DNA from: Paralvinella palmiformis | Lineage: Eukaryota; Annelida; Polychaeta; Terebellida; Alvinellidae | DNA length: 64,000 nucleotides | Direction: 5' to 3' | Assembly (NCBI GenBank): GCA_025642065.1 | Contig: JAODUP010000071.1 | Location: 1 to 64,000 of the forward strand | Shown here: positions 1 through 14,377 of the stretch, piece after piece | Position numbering within the stretch: the stretch's first letter is position 1 | How the letters are laid out: each line of letters opens with the position of its first letter | The notes under the pieces: generated by a model | The model's input: the letters and a program-made list of their open reading frames with translations, nothing else | Told to the model about the DNA's origin: nothing | Database searches by the model: none | Position numbers and translations under genes: made by a program

Positions 1-13
1 TATAAAAGCGTAC

Positions 14-131
14 CATAGTAATCCACCCGAAGCTAATAAGTGCTTGCTTTCGTTCATCCTGAAATAAATGTTAAAGTGTTACGATTTTAAAGGTCTTCCA
101 TTTTGAAATATAAAATTGTAATACAAACCAT

Positions 132-223
<92 letters not shown>

Positions 224-1110
224 TGTGTATCTTACGTTATAAATTGATTGTAATTCATATATATTTTATAAATACAGTATAAATTCTATTGACTAAAGAG
301 ATTTATATTTTAATAAAGTATACGTAAATAATACATACTTAGTAACTGTATCTTCTTTCGTAACTAGTGACTGTTAAATACATCGCATTTTAAATATTTC
401 CCCATTATAGGTCCACACTTATCTTTATGTTATTAACTCAGACGTTTTTTTAACAACTCACCAATTCTTCAATCTTCTTCAACATGAAACTAATGTAAAT
501 CGTGATATTCTTGTTTGGATCTTTGACTGGACGAATATTTTTGTTATAATTACTCATTAGATCCTTGAAAAGACGATTCTCTGGAGTTAATTCTATATAA
601 AGAAAATATATGTACGATAACGAAGTGATAGTTCACTACGTATAGTGTTTACAAAACATAGATTGATAAAAACACAGGAATAAACACCAATCACAGAAAT
701 CTGTAATAATATTTATCCGGATGATCTTAATTTAGTAGATTGTTTACCGACACATTCGTGGTAATCACAAATTGGTCAAATTTTGAAATGCTAATTTTTG
801 TAATGATTTCGCATAATGTGATGAAGGTTATTAGCCATTTCGGTTATTTGTTTTTATAAGAATATGAAACTTTTCACAACCATCTACATGTCTGGTATCA
901 GAAAATAGTAATGTCGAGTTAAAGTTCTAAGTAAATTAAATTATCGTCATCTTGTTCAGAAAATACTCCAACATACTATACCAAACAAATTCTGTAATCT
1001 CCATAGCAACATCAGCTCTAAATAAGTAATAGTTAAATGCTTATTTATAAATAATTACCTTCTCCTATTGTTAATCTTATCAGCATACAGAAAGTCAATA
1101 TCCATTGCAT
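14..1110 (-). CDS. Cys-loop ligand-gated ion channel, unit 0 (first three coding exons, cut by window edge)
   Basis: Coding exons read on the minus strand are 1110-1059, 592-462 and 58-14, with phases 1, 0 and 0 and GT-AG junctions. They encode a hydrophobic signal peptide (MQWILTFCMLIRLTIGE), then the N-terminal helix and first strands of a Cys-loop receptor extracellular domain, ending at SFGWITM just before the expected tryptophan-rich loop D/A strand. Units 1 and 2 in this window carry the same exons with few changes. The ATG at 1110-1108 is the first in the exon and is directly followed by the signal peptide. The remaining five exons lie to the left of the window, so whether this copy is intact cannot be judged. 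The exons are open as far as they go. By family the product is a plasma-membrane subunit of a pentameric channel; the ligand is unknown. Confidence 0.8.
132..220. repeat. Compound (TA)n and (GA)n microsatellite
   Basis: In the intron between receptor unit 0 exons at 58 and 462. Units 1 and 2 lack it at the same place, so it expanded after duplication. Confidence 0.95.
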
Positions 1111-2220
<1,110 letters not shown>

Positions 2221-3154
2221 CCTGATTATATATTGCATAATACTCCATTTCGTTTCTCACATTTTCACTCGTATGTGTTAAAGTATTTGTATTCGAGTCC
2301 TCTTAATGAATACTTTTCGAGTAATTCATATAAATATTTGGCTTGAAATTTATTTAAATGTCTCTTTTATGTCTATATTATGTCTATTTAGCAACAACAA
2401 AATCAACAACAACAATAATACTATTCGTATTTAATAATATTCTCATTATATCAAATAAACAGATGTGTATTGTCATGGAGATCACTAAAACAAAACTAGA
2501 ACATACAACTGACCACCACTGGTCAAGGATGGTGGATCCCCACACCAACATTTTCTCCGTGTTCTTGATACAAGTAACGGAATGTCTGTGGCAGTGCAAT
2601 ATTGTGTTGTTTTATCAACTTAATTTAAAACTTATTCCGGCATATTTAGTTTCAACTGAGATACTTTTCATCTTAGGAAGAAAAATACACATACAATCAC
2701 TACAGTCTGAAAATGCTATGTTTTTCGGTGTCTTTTATTCACATATTGCATTCGTTCATAAAACTGAACGAATGCTTATCATTTCTTGGTTCCAAATCGA
2801 CCAACTATTTTAATGTCATAAAAATGCTGCAAATATAAACCTTATGGTTGAATAGGTATATAGTGTCCAACGACAATCCGGTACAGAAACACAAACCCTA
2901 CATATATAGGAGCAAATAAAAGAATTGTACATAAATAAATCAAGTGCTGAACATAAACACACAAGCACACAAGCACAAGCAGAAATTATCTGATTAAATC
3001 CGATTTATTTTAGTGTATGGCTACTTTGTCTATGGTACATTGATATAGTTTTTTGTATTATTAAAGCTGAAGACTATATCTAATTTATTTACATGGACAT
3101 TTTATTTCCCTTTAGCAGTTTATTACAATTACTTCTTCTTCTATCACTTCTGCT

Positions 3155-3428
<274 letters not shown>

Positions 3429-3741
3429 CTCAAGATGTCACCTAGATTGAATATATATGTATAGATTACCCATGCCCAGATACAAATAATGTGTCAATGG
3501 GTTGATACTTTGTTTGAAAATAGACACTGTCAGTACCAGAAACTAAAGATAACGGGAAAAGAAATTTCACATTTCGAAGTAAATATAACGTAAGAAACAA
3601 TTATTTTATTCCCTATCAAATGCACTACCATATTTCCATTAAAATATTCCCTAAATCTTTAATTTTCGAACTTTCACGGGTCATTGCTAGTGTGTACTAC
3701 ACTCGCTAGGGATTATCATGTTACGTGATATTTGACAAACA

Positions 3742-4094
3742 TCACATAGCGACACAGCTTTGTTTACAAGCGTCTTGACCAGTTGACAGACAATTTGGAG
3801 GAGTTGTGTATTGGGAGTCTAGTGATGGAAACGATTCAATTGTTATTCGGGAAATCTTGGGCGCAGGTAGGATCTCATCTCTTTTGCTATACTCTTTGAG
3901 CTTATATATTAACCAGGCGTGAGACACTTTGTCGACCTCTTTACGATAGAAAAAAAATAAGATGACCGCATCAGTGTGTATGCCTTTGTCTGACTTTGCA
4001 TGCAGTTCCTGCATGATCTCCAACGTTTGATTCTCACGTGATTGATTGTTGGCTGATATTCAGATGAAGCATAACTGTCAAGTATGTGCTCCAC
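3742..4094 (-). pseudogene. LINE reverse-transcriptase fragment
   Basis: Within the minus-strand frames, FRKEVDKVSHAWLIYKL-like text (3900-3960) resembles the RT block normally read as DFRKAFDKVPH...L. The catalytic aspartate region is replaced by FFFYRKEVDKV, where an A-rich tract has shifted the frame. Sequence on both sides is not recognisable. A short decayed relic with no nearby partner. Confidence 0.5.
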
Positions 4095-4099
4095 GAAAA

Positions 4100-5600
4100 T
4101 ACTACAAATACAAAAGAGGGATACTATAATGATAAGAATACTTGCTAGCTTTAATTGGAAATCAGCCCAATATCCAAGTGCAGCTTAAGTACTTTTGTGT
4201 AATATAGCAACAAAATGTAATTTTATTGGGCAGGTTTCTGTGCGAACACAGCATTCATTTTACTGATGGTAATACTCTTAATTTTGAATGTGTTTCCAGA
4301 CAAAAAACAATGATCTACAAGGCCCTTCGTTCCCACACTAAAAAACGACCTGTTAACCTTCTCCACACCGAGCCATTCAGATAAATGGTTGATGAATAAA
4401 ATAAATGTGACAGTGATAAGAACAGTGCTATCATAGTCAATATCTTCAACCCACCAGATTTATGAATTATTAAAACACCAGCTAAACAAAATGGATCTTT
4501 TTTATAAACAATAGATCGGGTACTTATTATTGTTAAAATGTTTATAATTAATAGAAAGAAAACAAATCAATGCTTGATTTTAAATAAAATATCTGTTTTG
4601 AGGGGAATAGATTTCTTCTGTGAAGTGGAAGATCCCCCAATTTTACAATGTCTCTAGCAACTAAAAATCGACCTGATCTACCAATCACCATCCCACCAAC
4701 ATATAAGATTATGAATACTTAATTATTTTAATTCTAAGTCGAGTCTTTATTAAAAACTGGAATCTTTCAATTATCTCAAAAATTCTACATGTTTAGAGAA
4801 TTCATGAGAGCATTATTAGTAATTAAACAATATAATAAAATAGCAATTGTACGTCAAATCTTTCTTCTTGTTTCTTGTAGTTTGTCAAATATTGACTTAT
4901 TAACAACTAAAATACGATAGATAACTTAAATGGTGATATTAGTTACGAGATATAACATACAATGATTGGCCTTTATATAAGAGTATATAATTGGCCTAAG
5001 ACTCTTAGCTGAAATACTTAAGGTACGTACAATATTTGCAATAGTTAGCCTAGTTAATAATATTACAATCTATATTTGTTATTTTCAATTTTAACTAATG
5101 TTCTACCTGGTGTGGTCTCAGTTAGATTTAGTTACCTGTTTTATATGTTAATTACACTATCATTAAAAGTACACGTATGGTTATTTGTCATATGCAGTTA
5201 TTAATTATTAAAGTGTCTCTTGTGGGTTGATGTAGTCATCTCTGTTGTAATGTTTGAACGTAAGCCGTTTCTATTTTAGTTGATGGCAACTACCAAATAT
5301 TTCAAAGTTAATTAAACTCTCATCAAATAAACCCTTTTATTTAGAGTTTTTACCTATGGTGTTTCTTCGCGAACGAATTTACATGTTTTTAGACAATGAT
5401 TTTTGTTGAATATTATTATTATATTTTATATGTTTCAATGGTTAAAGTTGACTGATATCTTGCCATTATTTTTGTTGATTTTTATAGCATAATTTAAAAA
5501 CAAATTATATTATCTTTTTTCATATAAGGTTTATTGTATCTCATGTGAAGGTATTCGGCTTTGCCTTGGAAATAACTTAATTCTAGGCATATTGCATGAT
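4100..5600. other. AT-rich stretch without recognisable features
   Basis: No ORF above 60 codons, no repeat partner in the window and no splice-consistent exon was seen. It separates the RT fragment at 3.7-4.1 kb from the duplicated block D1. Confidence 0.5.
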
Positions 5601-7490
5601 ACACACGGACATTCGCGCCCTCGCACGCGCACACACACATACACCAGAAATAGGATATTTACTCTAATAACTTCTTAATTATAATTACATAAAAACTGAT
5701 TAGTTACAATTAAAGTTACAATTATACAAGTTTGAGATGTTGCAAATTACAATTGTACTTATCCGTAATTGCACTTCACTTGTAATTAAGTCTCCTATAA
5801 TAGACATAGAGAATGATGGACAATTATGAACCTTCTACCTATCTAAATAACACAAAATCGCAGACAAATATATTTGAATATTACCCAATTGATTTATTCG
5901 CAAACAAATGGGGATACTAGGCAAATTGCTGAAATAACAATATCAGTAATTAATGGCTTCATATCATAAATATGTACAGCATTAGCTTACTGAGGTTAAT
6001 TTACATTCCACCAAACCTCATCTTTGACTTGATTTATAAATTGTAACTCCTTATTAGATGATATGTTTGATTATAACATCAATTACCTGTCAGCAAATTC
6101 GGAATTGTGTAGCTCGCATAATGACAAATACTCGAAAAGATAATCATATCAGCCGTTTTCTTCCAAAATCTACATCAGGTTCGATAGGCGCTGTCCACCA
6201 GACGTATTCGCCACCAAACACCAAATTAATACTCTAGGCTCATTCCACACTTACTGTTAAACATATTTGCGGCAAATCATCGCCGTAATGTGCTTATTTA
6301 AATAATATATCTTATTGGTATATTAGTTACTGCCATTAGACAAGAACTGTCTGTGTTATAATATCGTGGGAGTTATTGTGAATTTTCTGTAATAATATCA
6401 GACCAAACTATATTCGAAACATTCCTGTACGAAATACAGATTCCTGCTAGTATATCTATAGGCACGAGAAGTTACTCACACAATTAAATTCGAGAGAAGG
6501 GGGGGGGGTTAAAAGAGTGAGACTTAGACCCTTCGAAGAAGTGCTGGTACGTTACCAGTATACAAATAAATTCACATCAGAAAACTAGCGCCCTGTCTAA
6601 TAGGATAGGGCCGCAGAGTTTCGCTTGTTTACATGGCCATTGTCATTACTAACCCAGCAGACCTTTCGGAATTATTATATCAAATTGGGTTAGAAGTATA
6701 CCGCTAATTATCAGCCTAAGATGGATATAATAGCTAGTACTACTCCTGCCAAACAGGCTACCATACGTACTAATGTAGAAAGACTAACAAATAGTCCTAG
6801 AATACATTAAACTAGTCGTTTTAAAGGCCTAAGATATATGAATTTTATCCTCTTCTAATTTTAGCATTTTATAGTGGTAAACAATACCCATGATTATTTT
6901 TCTTAACGACGACCTTACTGCATCACATCATTCTCATGATGTAGATGACACCAGTGCACGAAAACTGGTCAATCAATAAACCTTGTGACATCATAACAGC
7001 CAAACATAACCGCGTGGTAAGCTCTGTCTTTGGTTGTTTCGTTGAGGAATTGGTTTTGTTTAATTTGAAATTGACGCTAGTATTGTGTTTTGTATTTCAC
7101 GATCGGTATATTTGGATGTATAAAAGTTGATAGAATCGCTTATTACCGTGTTGTGTATGGATGTGACAATATTAGATTCGAAAGTGAAGTTTCCAATCAT
7201 TAATTTCTCCCACCAACTTAGAACAAACTGAAGCCGGCTTGAACAGATTTTGTTCAACGAACACGAGACAAAAGGCACCCCATTAGAACATCAAACAAAT
7301 GTAGGGAACATTTTGTTGGTGAATACGATATAGGACTAAGCTCCAGTGGCCTCGAGATTAAGTACATTGGAATTTGTTCTAAGGGAGATGGATTTGCACT
7401 AACCGCCAAGGATCACAGATTCATATCCATCAAAAGGTCGAAACGTTTCAGGGATTAATTGTTCGGCTAACAACATCATGGGAACTGTCT
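5600..7490. repeat. Duplicated block, copy D1, downstream of receptor unit 1
   Basis: It matches 26725-28180 closely (D2), and 38405-40735 (D3) and 17140-18162 plus 21084-21140 (D4) more distantly. All contain the series GCGCTGGTA(C/T)GTTAC, AACCCAGCAGAC, ATTTTAGCATTTTA (not all), GACCGGT/GATCGGTATATTT and TGTTGTGTATGGATG. Small ORFs (6945-7130, 27599-27784) are conserved only between D1 and D2, which are recent copies, so coding is doubtful. Confidence 0.65.
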
Positions 7491-8795
7491 GTAGTGGGAT
7501 AAAAAGAATGATACAAACAGTCTCATAAAATATTAATGTGTCTCTGAAAATGTAAATCACTTTAGAATATTTATTAACAGAACTGCAATTTCAATAACTG
7601 ACGCAGTGAGTGAAATAAAGAAAAACATTCGATCTAGTATCTTCCCTAATGTCATCCACTCATCTTTAATAACTCTTTCTTTTTCCTTGTTTTCAGAGTT
7701 TGACTTCAACCATCTTATATAAATGATGACGTCATCAGACAATGCATATTCGTATTTCACACGTATATCATCGTAGACATTAGTCTCGACCACTTCATCT
7801 CTCTTCATCTTGTTGGCAAATATTTCTTTTGTGTTTTTCTCGGGTTGTACTTTGCCATTAGCCCAAACTGATGTTATTTGACCCCGCATGCCAAATACAG
7901 TTGCTATGATGCCGAATGCCACCTTTTTGATTGACCGTGGGACGGATGTGTTTGAATGATGATGGTAAACATTGAGAATGAACACGGAAACGATAAGTGA
8001 TATTATCGTCTGTCCCATACTGATAACGATATAAATGGCTGAAAATAAAATAAAATTACAACAAATGACAATAAATAAATAACAACTTCTATAAGAATAC
8101 ATATGAAATGAATGTAATTCCCACTCAAATATATAAACTAATCACATCTGAAGACACAATTAACGAGAGCTATAGCCCGCAATATAAATATTGTGTAGAA
8201 CATTCATGTTGATTCCTAGAATAAAATAGACAGATTATAAACTACTGATATATGGCATTTTCTGGCTACTTTTTGGCGTGACATCAGCTATATTAATCAA
8301 CATTATTATATAAGCCAATGATACCGTAATAGCCAACGATATCTTCTCACCAGCATCAACCGGTAACAAGAACACCAAACAAGATAGACCCGAGATCATA
8401 AAACATGGAGCCAAAACGTTCACCATGTAATAGGTCGGGTCTCTCTGAAATAAATAAATAACACAACATAATAGAAATATGACTCCAATTAGATCACAAG
8501 CAAATAGAGGTTCGATAATGTTTGCTAACAATGTAAATGGGACTATTGTACACGTACGTGTAATTCGAGAACCAGATAAACCCACGGAATTTTGGTACCA
8601 GATTCTATAGTTATCTCGCTACCAGTTGAAGCACGATAGAGATTCCATGCTGAATTATTTTCGTAAGCTAGTAAACTTACTCCGTAATCTTGAAAGGTTA
8701 CATACTCAGCGGTGTACATCCAGTTGATAAACTTATTTCACATTCTGTAATTAATTATGGTCATATGATACTGTTAAACAAACAAAACGTTATTT

Positions 8796-8860
8796 GATTC
8801 GAACCCACAACTTGATGGTTTGTGTCGCAGTATTTTATCCATTGCGCCATCGGAAAGCCC
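8796..8860 (-). repeat. tRNA-derived SINE head in intron of receptor unit 1
   Basis: Read on the minus strand, this has a box A-like TGGCGCAATGGATAA and a box B-like GGTTCGAATC with tRNA spacing, but the stems are degenerate. It lies in the intron between the two exons that carry the Cys-loop. The same sequence sits in the matching intron of unit 2, so it was inserted before the receptor duplication. It is not a functional tRNA. Confidence 0.6.
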
Positions 8861-9194
8861 AAAGCAATCAGATAGTTTATTATATAAATGTCTAAACTGC
8901 TGAAAATTTAACGTGTGATATTATAATTACTTTAACCTATTCTTATCATATCATCTGTCTATTATAAATTTGGTGTTGTTGTTATAATTGTAGTGATTGT
9001 TAATATTATTATTTTAATATTGTTGTTGTTCTTCTTGTTGTACTTCTTACCTGTTTGTCAAAAGGAAAAATAGCCAAGTTCATCGGGCAATGAGTGTTCC
9101 ATTTATATCCAGGAGAAAATGACACTTTCCCATTGAAGCTGATAGCTACCCGAAATTTGGGCTTCAGCGTCAAGTCACTCTCTTGGTTGATACT

Positions 9195-9233
9195 GTAGAG
9201 AGAGAGAGAGTGAGGGGGAGGGAGAGTGTGTAT

Positions 9234-9282
<49 letters not shown>

Positions 9283-9290
9283 TAGGAATA
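9195..9290. repeat. (AG)n microsatellite next to a receptor splice acceptor
   Basis: On the minus strand this is a CT-rich tract that runs directly into ACAG at the acceptor of the exon 9192-9051 in unit 1, so it serves as the pyrimidine tract. Confidence 0.9.
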
Positions 9291-11361
9291 ATTGTAAGTG
9301 AATAGGTCTGTTTATATGAGTTTATTGAAATATATTCTTATTTAGAAAACGTAGTACCTGTTGTACAAAACAAGTTCAGGTAACCATATTTCTTCAGCTG
9401 ATATCACCAATCGTCGAGTGTTATTATAATCAGTGGGCGTCCACTTCAGTAGTTCATCAAACCATACCTATAAAATTAACATTAATTAATTGAAAAGTAA
9501 TAAATAGTAGACCATTTTAAAGGCATATACAAGAAAAACAATTCAGCCACCTAAAACACAAGATGTGTATATGTACTTCTAACTGAGATTAATTTATATA
9601 ATAAATCTAACAAGTCAATCTGGATGTCAGACTTATAATGTCGTACCCCTACATGAAATCAGTATGCGTATTACATATAAAAGCGTACCATAGTAATCCA
9701 CCCGAAGCTAATAAGTGCTTGCTTTCGTTCATCCTGAAATAAATGTTAAAGTGTTACGATTTTAAAGGTCTTCCATTTTGAAATATAAAATTGTAAAACA
9801 AACCATGTTATAAATTATATTGACTAAAGAGATTCATATTTTAATAAAGTATACGTAAATAATACATACTTAGTAATTGTATTCTCTTTCTTAACTAGTG
9901 ACTGTTAAATACATCACATTTTAAATATTTCTCCATTAAAGGTCCACACTTATCTTTATGTTATTAACTCAGACCGTTTTTTTAACAACTCACCAATTCT
10001 TCAATCTTCTTCAACATGAAACTAATGTAAATCGTGATATTCTTGTTTGGATCTTTGACTGGACGAATATTTTTGTTATAATTACTCATTAGATCCTTGA
10101 AAAGACGATTCTCTGGGGTTAATTCTATATAAATAAAATATATGTACGATAACGAAGTGGTAGTTCACTACGTATAGTGTTTACAAAACATAGATTGATA
10201 ATGGTAATCACAAATTGGTCAAATTTTGAAATGCTAATTTTGGTAATGATTTCGCGTAATGTGATGAAGGTTATTAGCCATTTCGGTTATTTGTTTTTAT
10301 AAGAATATGAATCTTTTCACAACCATCTACATGTCTGGTATCAGAAAATAGTAATGTCGAGTTAAAGTTCTAAGTAAATTAAATTATCGTCATCTTGTTC
10401 AGAAAATACTCCAACATACTATACCAAACAAATTCTGTAATCTCCATAGCAACATCAGCTCTAAATAAGTAATAGTTAAATGCTTATTTATAAATAATTA
10501 CCTTCTCCTATTGTTAATCTTATCAGCATACAGAAAGTCAATATCCATTGCATCCTTTACTATTTATCCTGTAGGACAAACGGAAATGTATATCTGAAAC
10601 AAGATTATAAAACCGTTTTTAGGCAGCCAGCTAATGTAATTTTTAAGTTTATCCATTTTCCAACCGATACAAAAACTTGTTATCGTATTTTAATTCGCGA
10701 TTCAACAACTCCATTATAGTTAATGTTTATCACCTTACTGACAATATAATATATCTTCCATATGTTCGATATTATTAAAGATACCATATTCTTCATCAAA
10801 TGTCAACTATATTCAGTATGCATATATTGCAATTCAAAGTTATTAATTAAATGATTACACTTAATTGAACAAACTGCCTAGACAAAAAAAAACATAGAAT
10901 ATGAATATAGAGATATATTACTAATAACCTGCCATATTTACTTGAATACTACGCGTTTTATAAAAGAAGAAAATACTAATATTATTTAAATAGAATTTCC
11001 ATAAGGTACCATACCTACATATAAATGTGGTACGTGAAGAAATCGCGCTCCGTGGAAGTTATACTTGTTCTGATACCGAAGTCAACTAATACCTGGCTCC
11101 GCTTCCAGCGAGTTTATATAATAATGAAGTCATGTGTGCTCAATGCACTAATGGCCATTATTGATTACCAGCCATTAATGCCGTTCACACCCCCATCAGA
11201 AACGTTGACTTTGTTCGCCCCCATCATAGGTAATTCAATAAACATTCAGATGCAAAATAATAACACTATATCGTGTTAATATATCAACAATACTTAAAAG
11301 GCCACATTGAATATTTTCGTTCTTTTAGTTTTTTATGCTATCAGAATAATATCTACTAAGT

Positions 11362-11364
<3 letters not shown>

Positions 11365-11424
<60 letters not shown>
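11365..11424. repeat. (TA)n at the LINE junction upstream of receptor unit 1
   Basis: About 30 TA units where the duplicated flank breaks off and the minus-strand LINE begins. Confidence 0.95.
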
Positions 11425-11427
<3 letters not shown>

Positions 11428-11484
11428 TCGTACTTTATACATGGTATGCAGTACAATAATTTGTAGTAGAAATATGAATAATGT

Positions 11485-13123
11485 CTACAAATTGAAACAG
11501 TGACATATATCGCTACGGCTTAAGTATGCAGTCAATATTCCATCCCTTAAGAAACACAATTCCTTTAGCAAAGCACCATTAGCTACGCACTTCTCCTTAT
11601 TTTCATATACACTTCTTAAGTATTGCTTATTCATCACTGAACATTCACCATATTCATCTTCATTTAGTTTGGAAAGTAAAAGTCTCCTATTAATCGAGAC
11701 AGTGGTTAGGGATGTCTTACTTAACAAATAACACAGATGAGTACAAATATTTTCACTTTTTGATAATGATTGGTAAAATGACATAAATCGAGACATCAGT
11801 TCGAGATCAATACCATATTCTTCACATAAATGATTTAAAAGTCTGCAATGTTATCTAACGGGGATATTCCATATCTTCCTGATACAATTTCTCCATGTAA
11901 CATAAAAATGCTTAACATATTTGGAATCTAACTGCTACAGAAGTGATCCATAATAGCTGGTACAATATGTGCGAAACATAAAAGCACGGACATCAGCTGA
12001 GCAAAAACCAAATTTTGCCATAACATAATTAGTTACCCAAATCATACCTCGAGTGGCGTTGCGTGGCGTTGCGTGGCAATAGAATTAACATTATCAATAC
12101 TAACTGGGTGACCAAGATGAGTTGCTACCCTCTGAATATGTAGGATTTCCCCGTTCAAACATAGCGGTACCATCTTCTGGTAGTTCCTTCTCTCATCATA
12201 GATTATAAGATGACTCTTGCTCGAGTTAAGCACAACGTCATATTCTTTACTAAAATCTTCACAAATGTTAATCATAATACTCATTCAACCTCTATTTGGA
12301 GACAACAAACATAAATCGTCAGCATACCCAAGACCTCCAAGAAACACACTGCCAATATAACATCCTACATTTGAAACTTTAAGTTGTACAAAAATTCATA
12401 TTTGGGAAAGTATCCCTCCCTATTTCATATCATTAGAAATATTAAAACTATAACTATAGCATCCATTCCAGTTAACCATCAAAGACTGATTAGTGTATAA
12501 ATAAGCCAAGAAACGTGCAATTAGTGAACATAAACCGCGTTTGATAAATACTCTAAATAGTTTAACACATTGGACTCTTTCGAATGCACGTGATACATCC
12601 AACAGTACCAAGAAGACTGACGAATCATTATTATACGCAATAATCAATTACTTCGTGAAGAACAAAGATACAATGATAAGAAGTGGAATGTTTAGCTTTG
12701 AAGCAATACTGAAGATCAGAGCTTCTCAACACATATGTATGATTCTCAAGTGTAATATTATCAATTACTTTGCACACTATGCTACCCAATTCAATGTACA
12801 TATAATTCAAAACATCAATTGATTAACGCATCAGAAGAGATATTTTCAATTCCATCGGCTTTATGAGGTTTTAACCTCAGAACAGCATTTGTGACATCAT
12901 CTACAGTGATAGTGTGCGATGCTTTGTATGCACTAGTTTTACAGGAGATGGCAATATTATTCTCCAACTCATTGCTTACCACATTCATATCGTTGACATC
13001 ATATGATACACTATTATACAAGTGTTTGTACTTATTGGCAAATGTGTTGGTAATATCCTTATCACCATGGGTATCATCAACAACATTTGATAAACTGGAA
13101 TGATTATTATTTATACGTTTCAT
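11485..13123 (-). pseudogene. LINE ORF2 reverse transcriptase remnant
   Basis: Minus-strand frames give, in order, LRLKPHKADGIENISSDAL (RT lead-in), FKAKHSTSYHCIFVLHEVID, FVLLDVSRAFERVQCVKLF (first catalytic aspartate block) and GGLGYADDLCLLSPNRG (YADD box, about 12300-12340). Thumb-like text follows to 12042, and a diverged C-terminal region runs to about 11485. The segment between the two catalytic blocks is shorter than in intact elements, and no GVPQGS block is visible, so an internal deletion is likely. Confidence 0.7.
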
Positions 13124-13124
13124 T

Positions 13125-14350
13125 TCACCAGAAATTCTGTTTATCTTGACTCTGTAGGACAGTTGCCATTTTTGCAGCCCTCATATCGGATTGGTTCCGT
13201 TTAATTAATTTCACAGCATGTTTATATTTAGCATGGATTTTACGCTTGATATCAGAAATTAAACCGTGATGCGGACATCCATTGTCAAGCCAAATACGGT
13301 GCCAAATAATCGATTGATCCTTGAAATGCCTTACATGATCATTCCAGCCTGCTATTTTAGGCTTACTGGTGGTTGGGATACATCTAGATACAGCCTTTAT
13401 ATATGAAGCTATTATAGCACTATAATAATCACCAATATCACTCGCGTGTTCTTTACAGAACATATGTTTACAGTGCACTGCATTAAACGGTATGTGAAGC
13501 TTATTAAGTAGTTTGCACAAGACATGTTTATACACTAGAATATCAATCTCATCGAATTGTTTCCATGACACTTTCTTAGTAAATACCCTTTCTTCAGAGA
13601 GGGAATATTGTACATTTAATTTAATATTCATGACAATAGGACTATGGTCCGACAAATTATCACAGTGTATCGCGAAATAACCACTAACATTTCCAGCGAG
13701 ACTTTCAGACACAATAAACATATCAAGTTTTGACCTGTCGCCAGTGAAATTATTTTCGTCTGTATACAGAACGTCATCTTCAACACACTCAGAATATAAT
13801 AAAAAGACCCTCATGGGGTAAATAATCCATGAGAGAGATAGTGTGTAAGGAATTAATACGAGTCAAATCGGTATTAAAATCACCTCCAATGATAATGTTA
13901 CATATGTCCGGGTAATTATTGCGAATATGGCTAATTCTAGTTAGTACATCGAAATATAATTGAGCATTTTCCTGTTCATGTTCTGTGTCGCATTGCATAT
14001 ATACATTGAATAATAATACTTTGGTCAGATAGGGAAATTACATAATAATAGGGCAACATCTGCTACTACCAACATCAACTGGTGTAAATTTACATTTCAG
14101 ATGCTTACTTTACAGGATCCCACAGCCACCGTATGGTCGACCATGCAACAAGTTATTGGAATCCATACCAGACGTCCCATGCACGTGTATATCATCCACT
14201 AAATGAACTAAGGAATTGAGATCATTCTTATAATACCAATGTTCTTGTATGATCAATACATCAACAGTCTACAGAAGTTTTATCATATAATCAATAAGGT
14301 TATCCCCATGACTTCTATTATTCCATGATGTGTTTTGTGAGGGTTTTTTT
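13125..14350 (-). pseudogene. LINE ORF2 endonuclease and linker, frameshifted
   Basis: The frames 13998-13789 and 13814-13125 overlap and are offset by a frameshift. They carry apurinic-endonuclease motifs: a decayed start near LIIQEHWYYKNDLN, IIIGGDFNTDL (metal-binding region) and DNLSDHSPIVMNI (catalytic SDH). After this comes the linker to the RT. Both hallmark blocks survive, so the family call is firm, but the reading frame is broken at least twice. Confidence 0.75.
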
Positions 14351-14377
14351 CATTACGGTTATTAAGTGTTACTACCA

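Larger units (their letters stand above)
7557..10553 (-). pseudogene. Cys-loop receptor, unit 1: complete exon set with frameshift and weakened donor
   Basis: Exons 10553-10502, 10124-9994, 9733-9689, 9467-9358, 9192-9051, 8744-8558, 8444-8246 and 8038-7557 match unit 2 one for one. The sixth exon is 187 nt against 189 in unit 2. One base is missing next to the acceptor and one in the A run after the second Cys-loop codon. After ...FPFDKQ the frame therefore reads three codons and then TAA, removing all membrane segments. The donor of the M1-M2 exon reads GTAGTT here but GTAAGT in unit 2. The last two exons, taken alone, are still open and keep M1 to M4, including GEKISLAITVSLAY and the terminal EWMTLGKILDRMFFFISL. 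I infer a recent pseudogene; sequencing indels in homopolymers are an alternative. A minus-strand LINE is inserted in its 5' flank. Confidence 0.82.

Noticed and set aside
8235..8585. ORF with its own ATG upstream of M1
   Set aside because: The first part is intron read-through. The real exon starts at 8444 after TTTCAG; the same applies to 32231-32608.
12541..13103. Plus-strand ORFs at 12541-12822 and 12891-13103
   Set aside because: They oppose the LINE reverse-transcriptase frames on the minus strand, which hold the family motifs.
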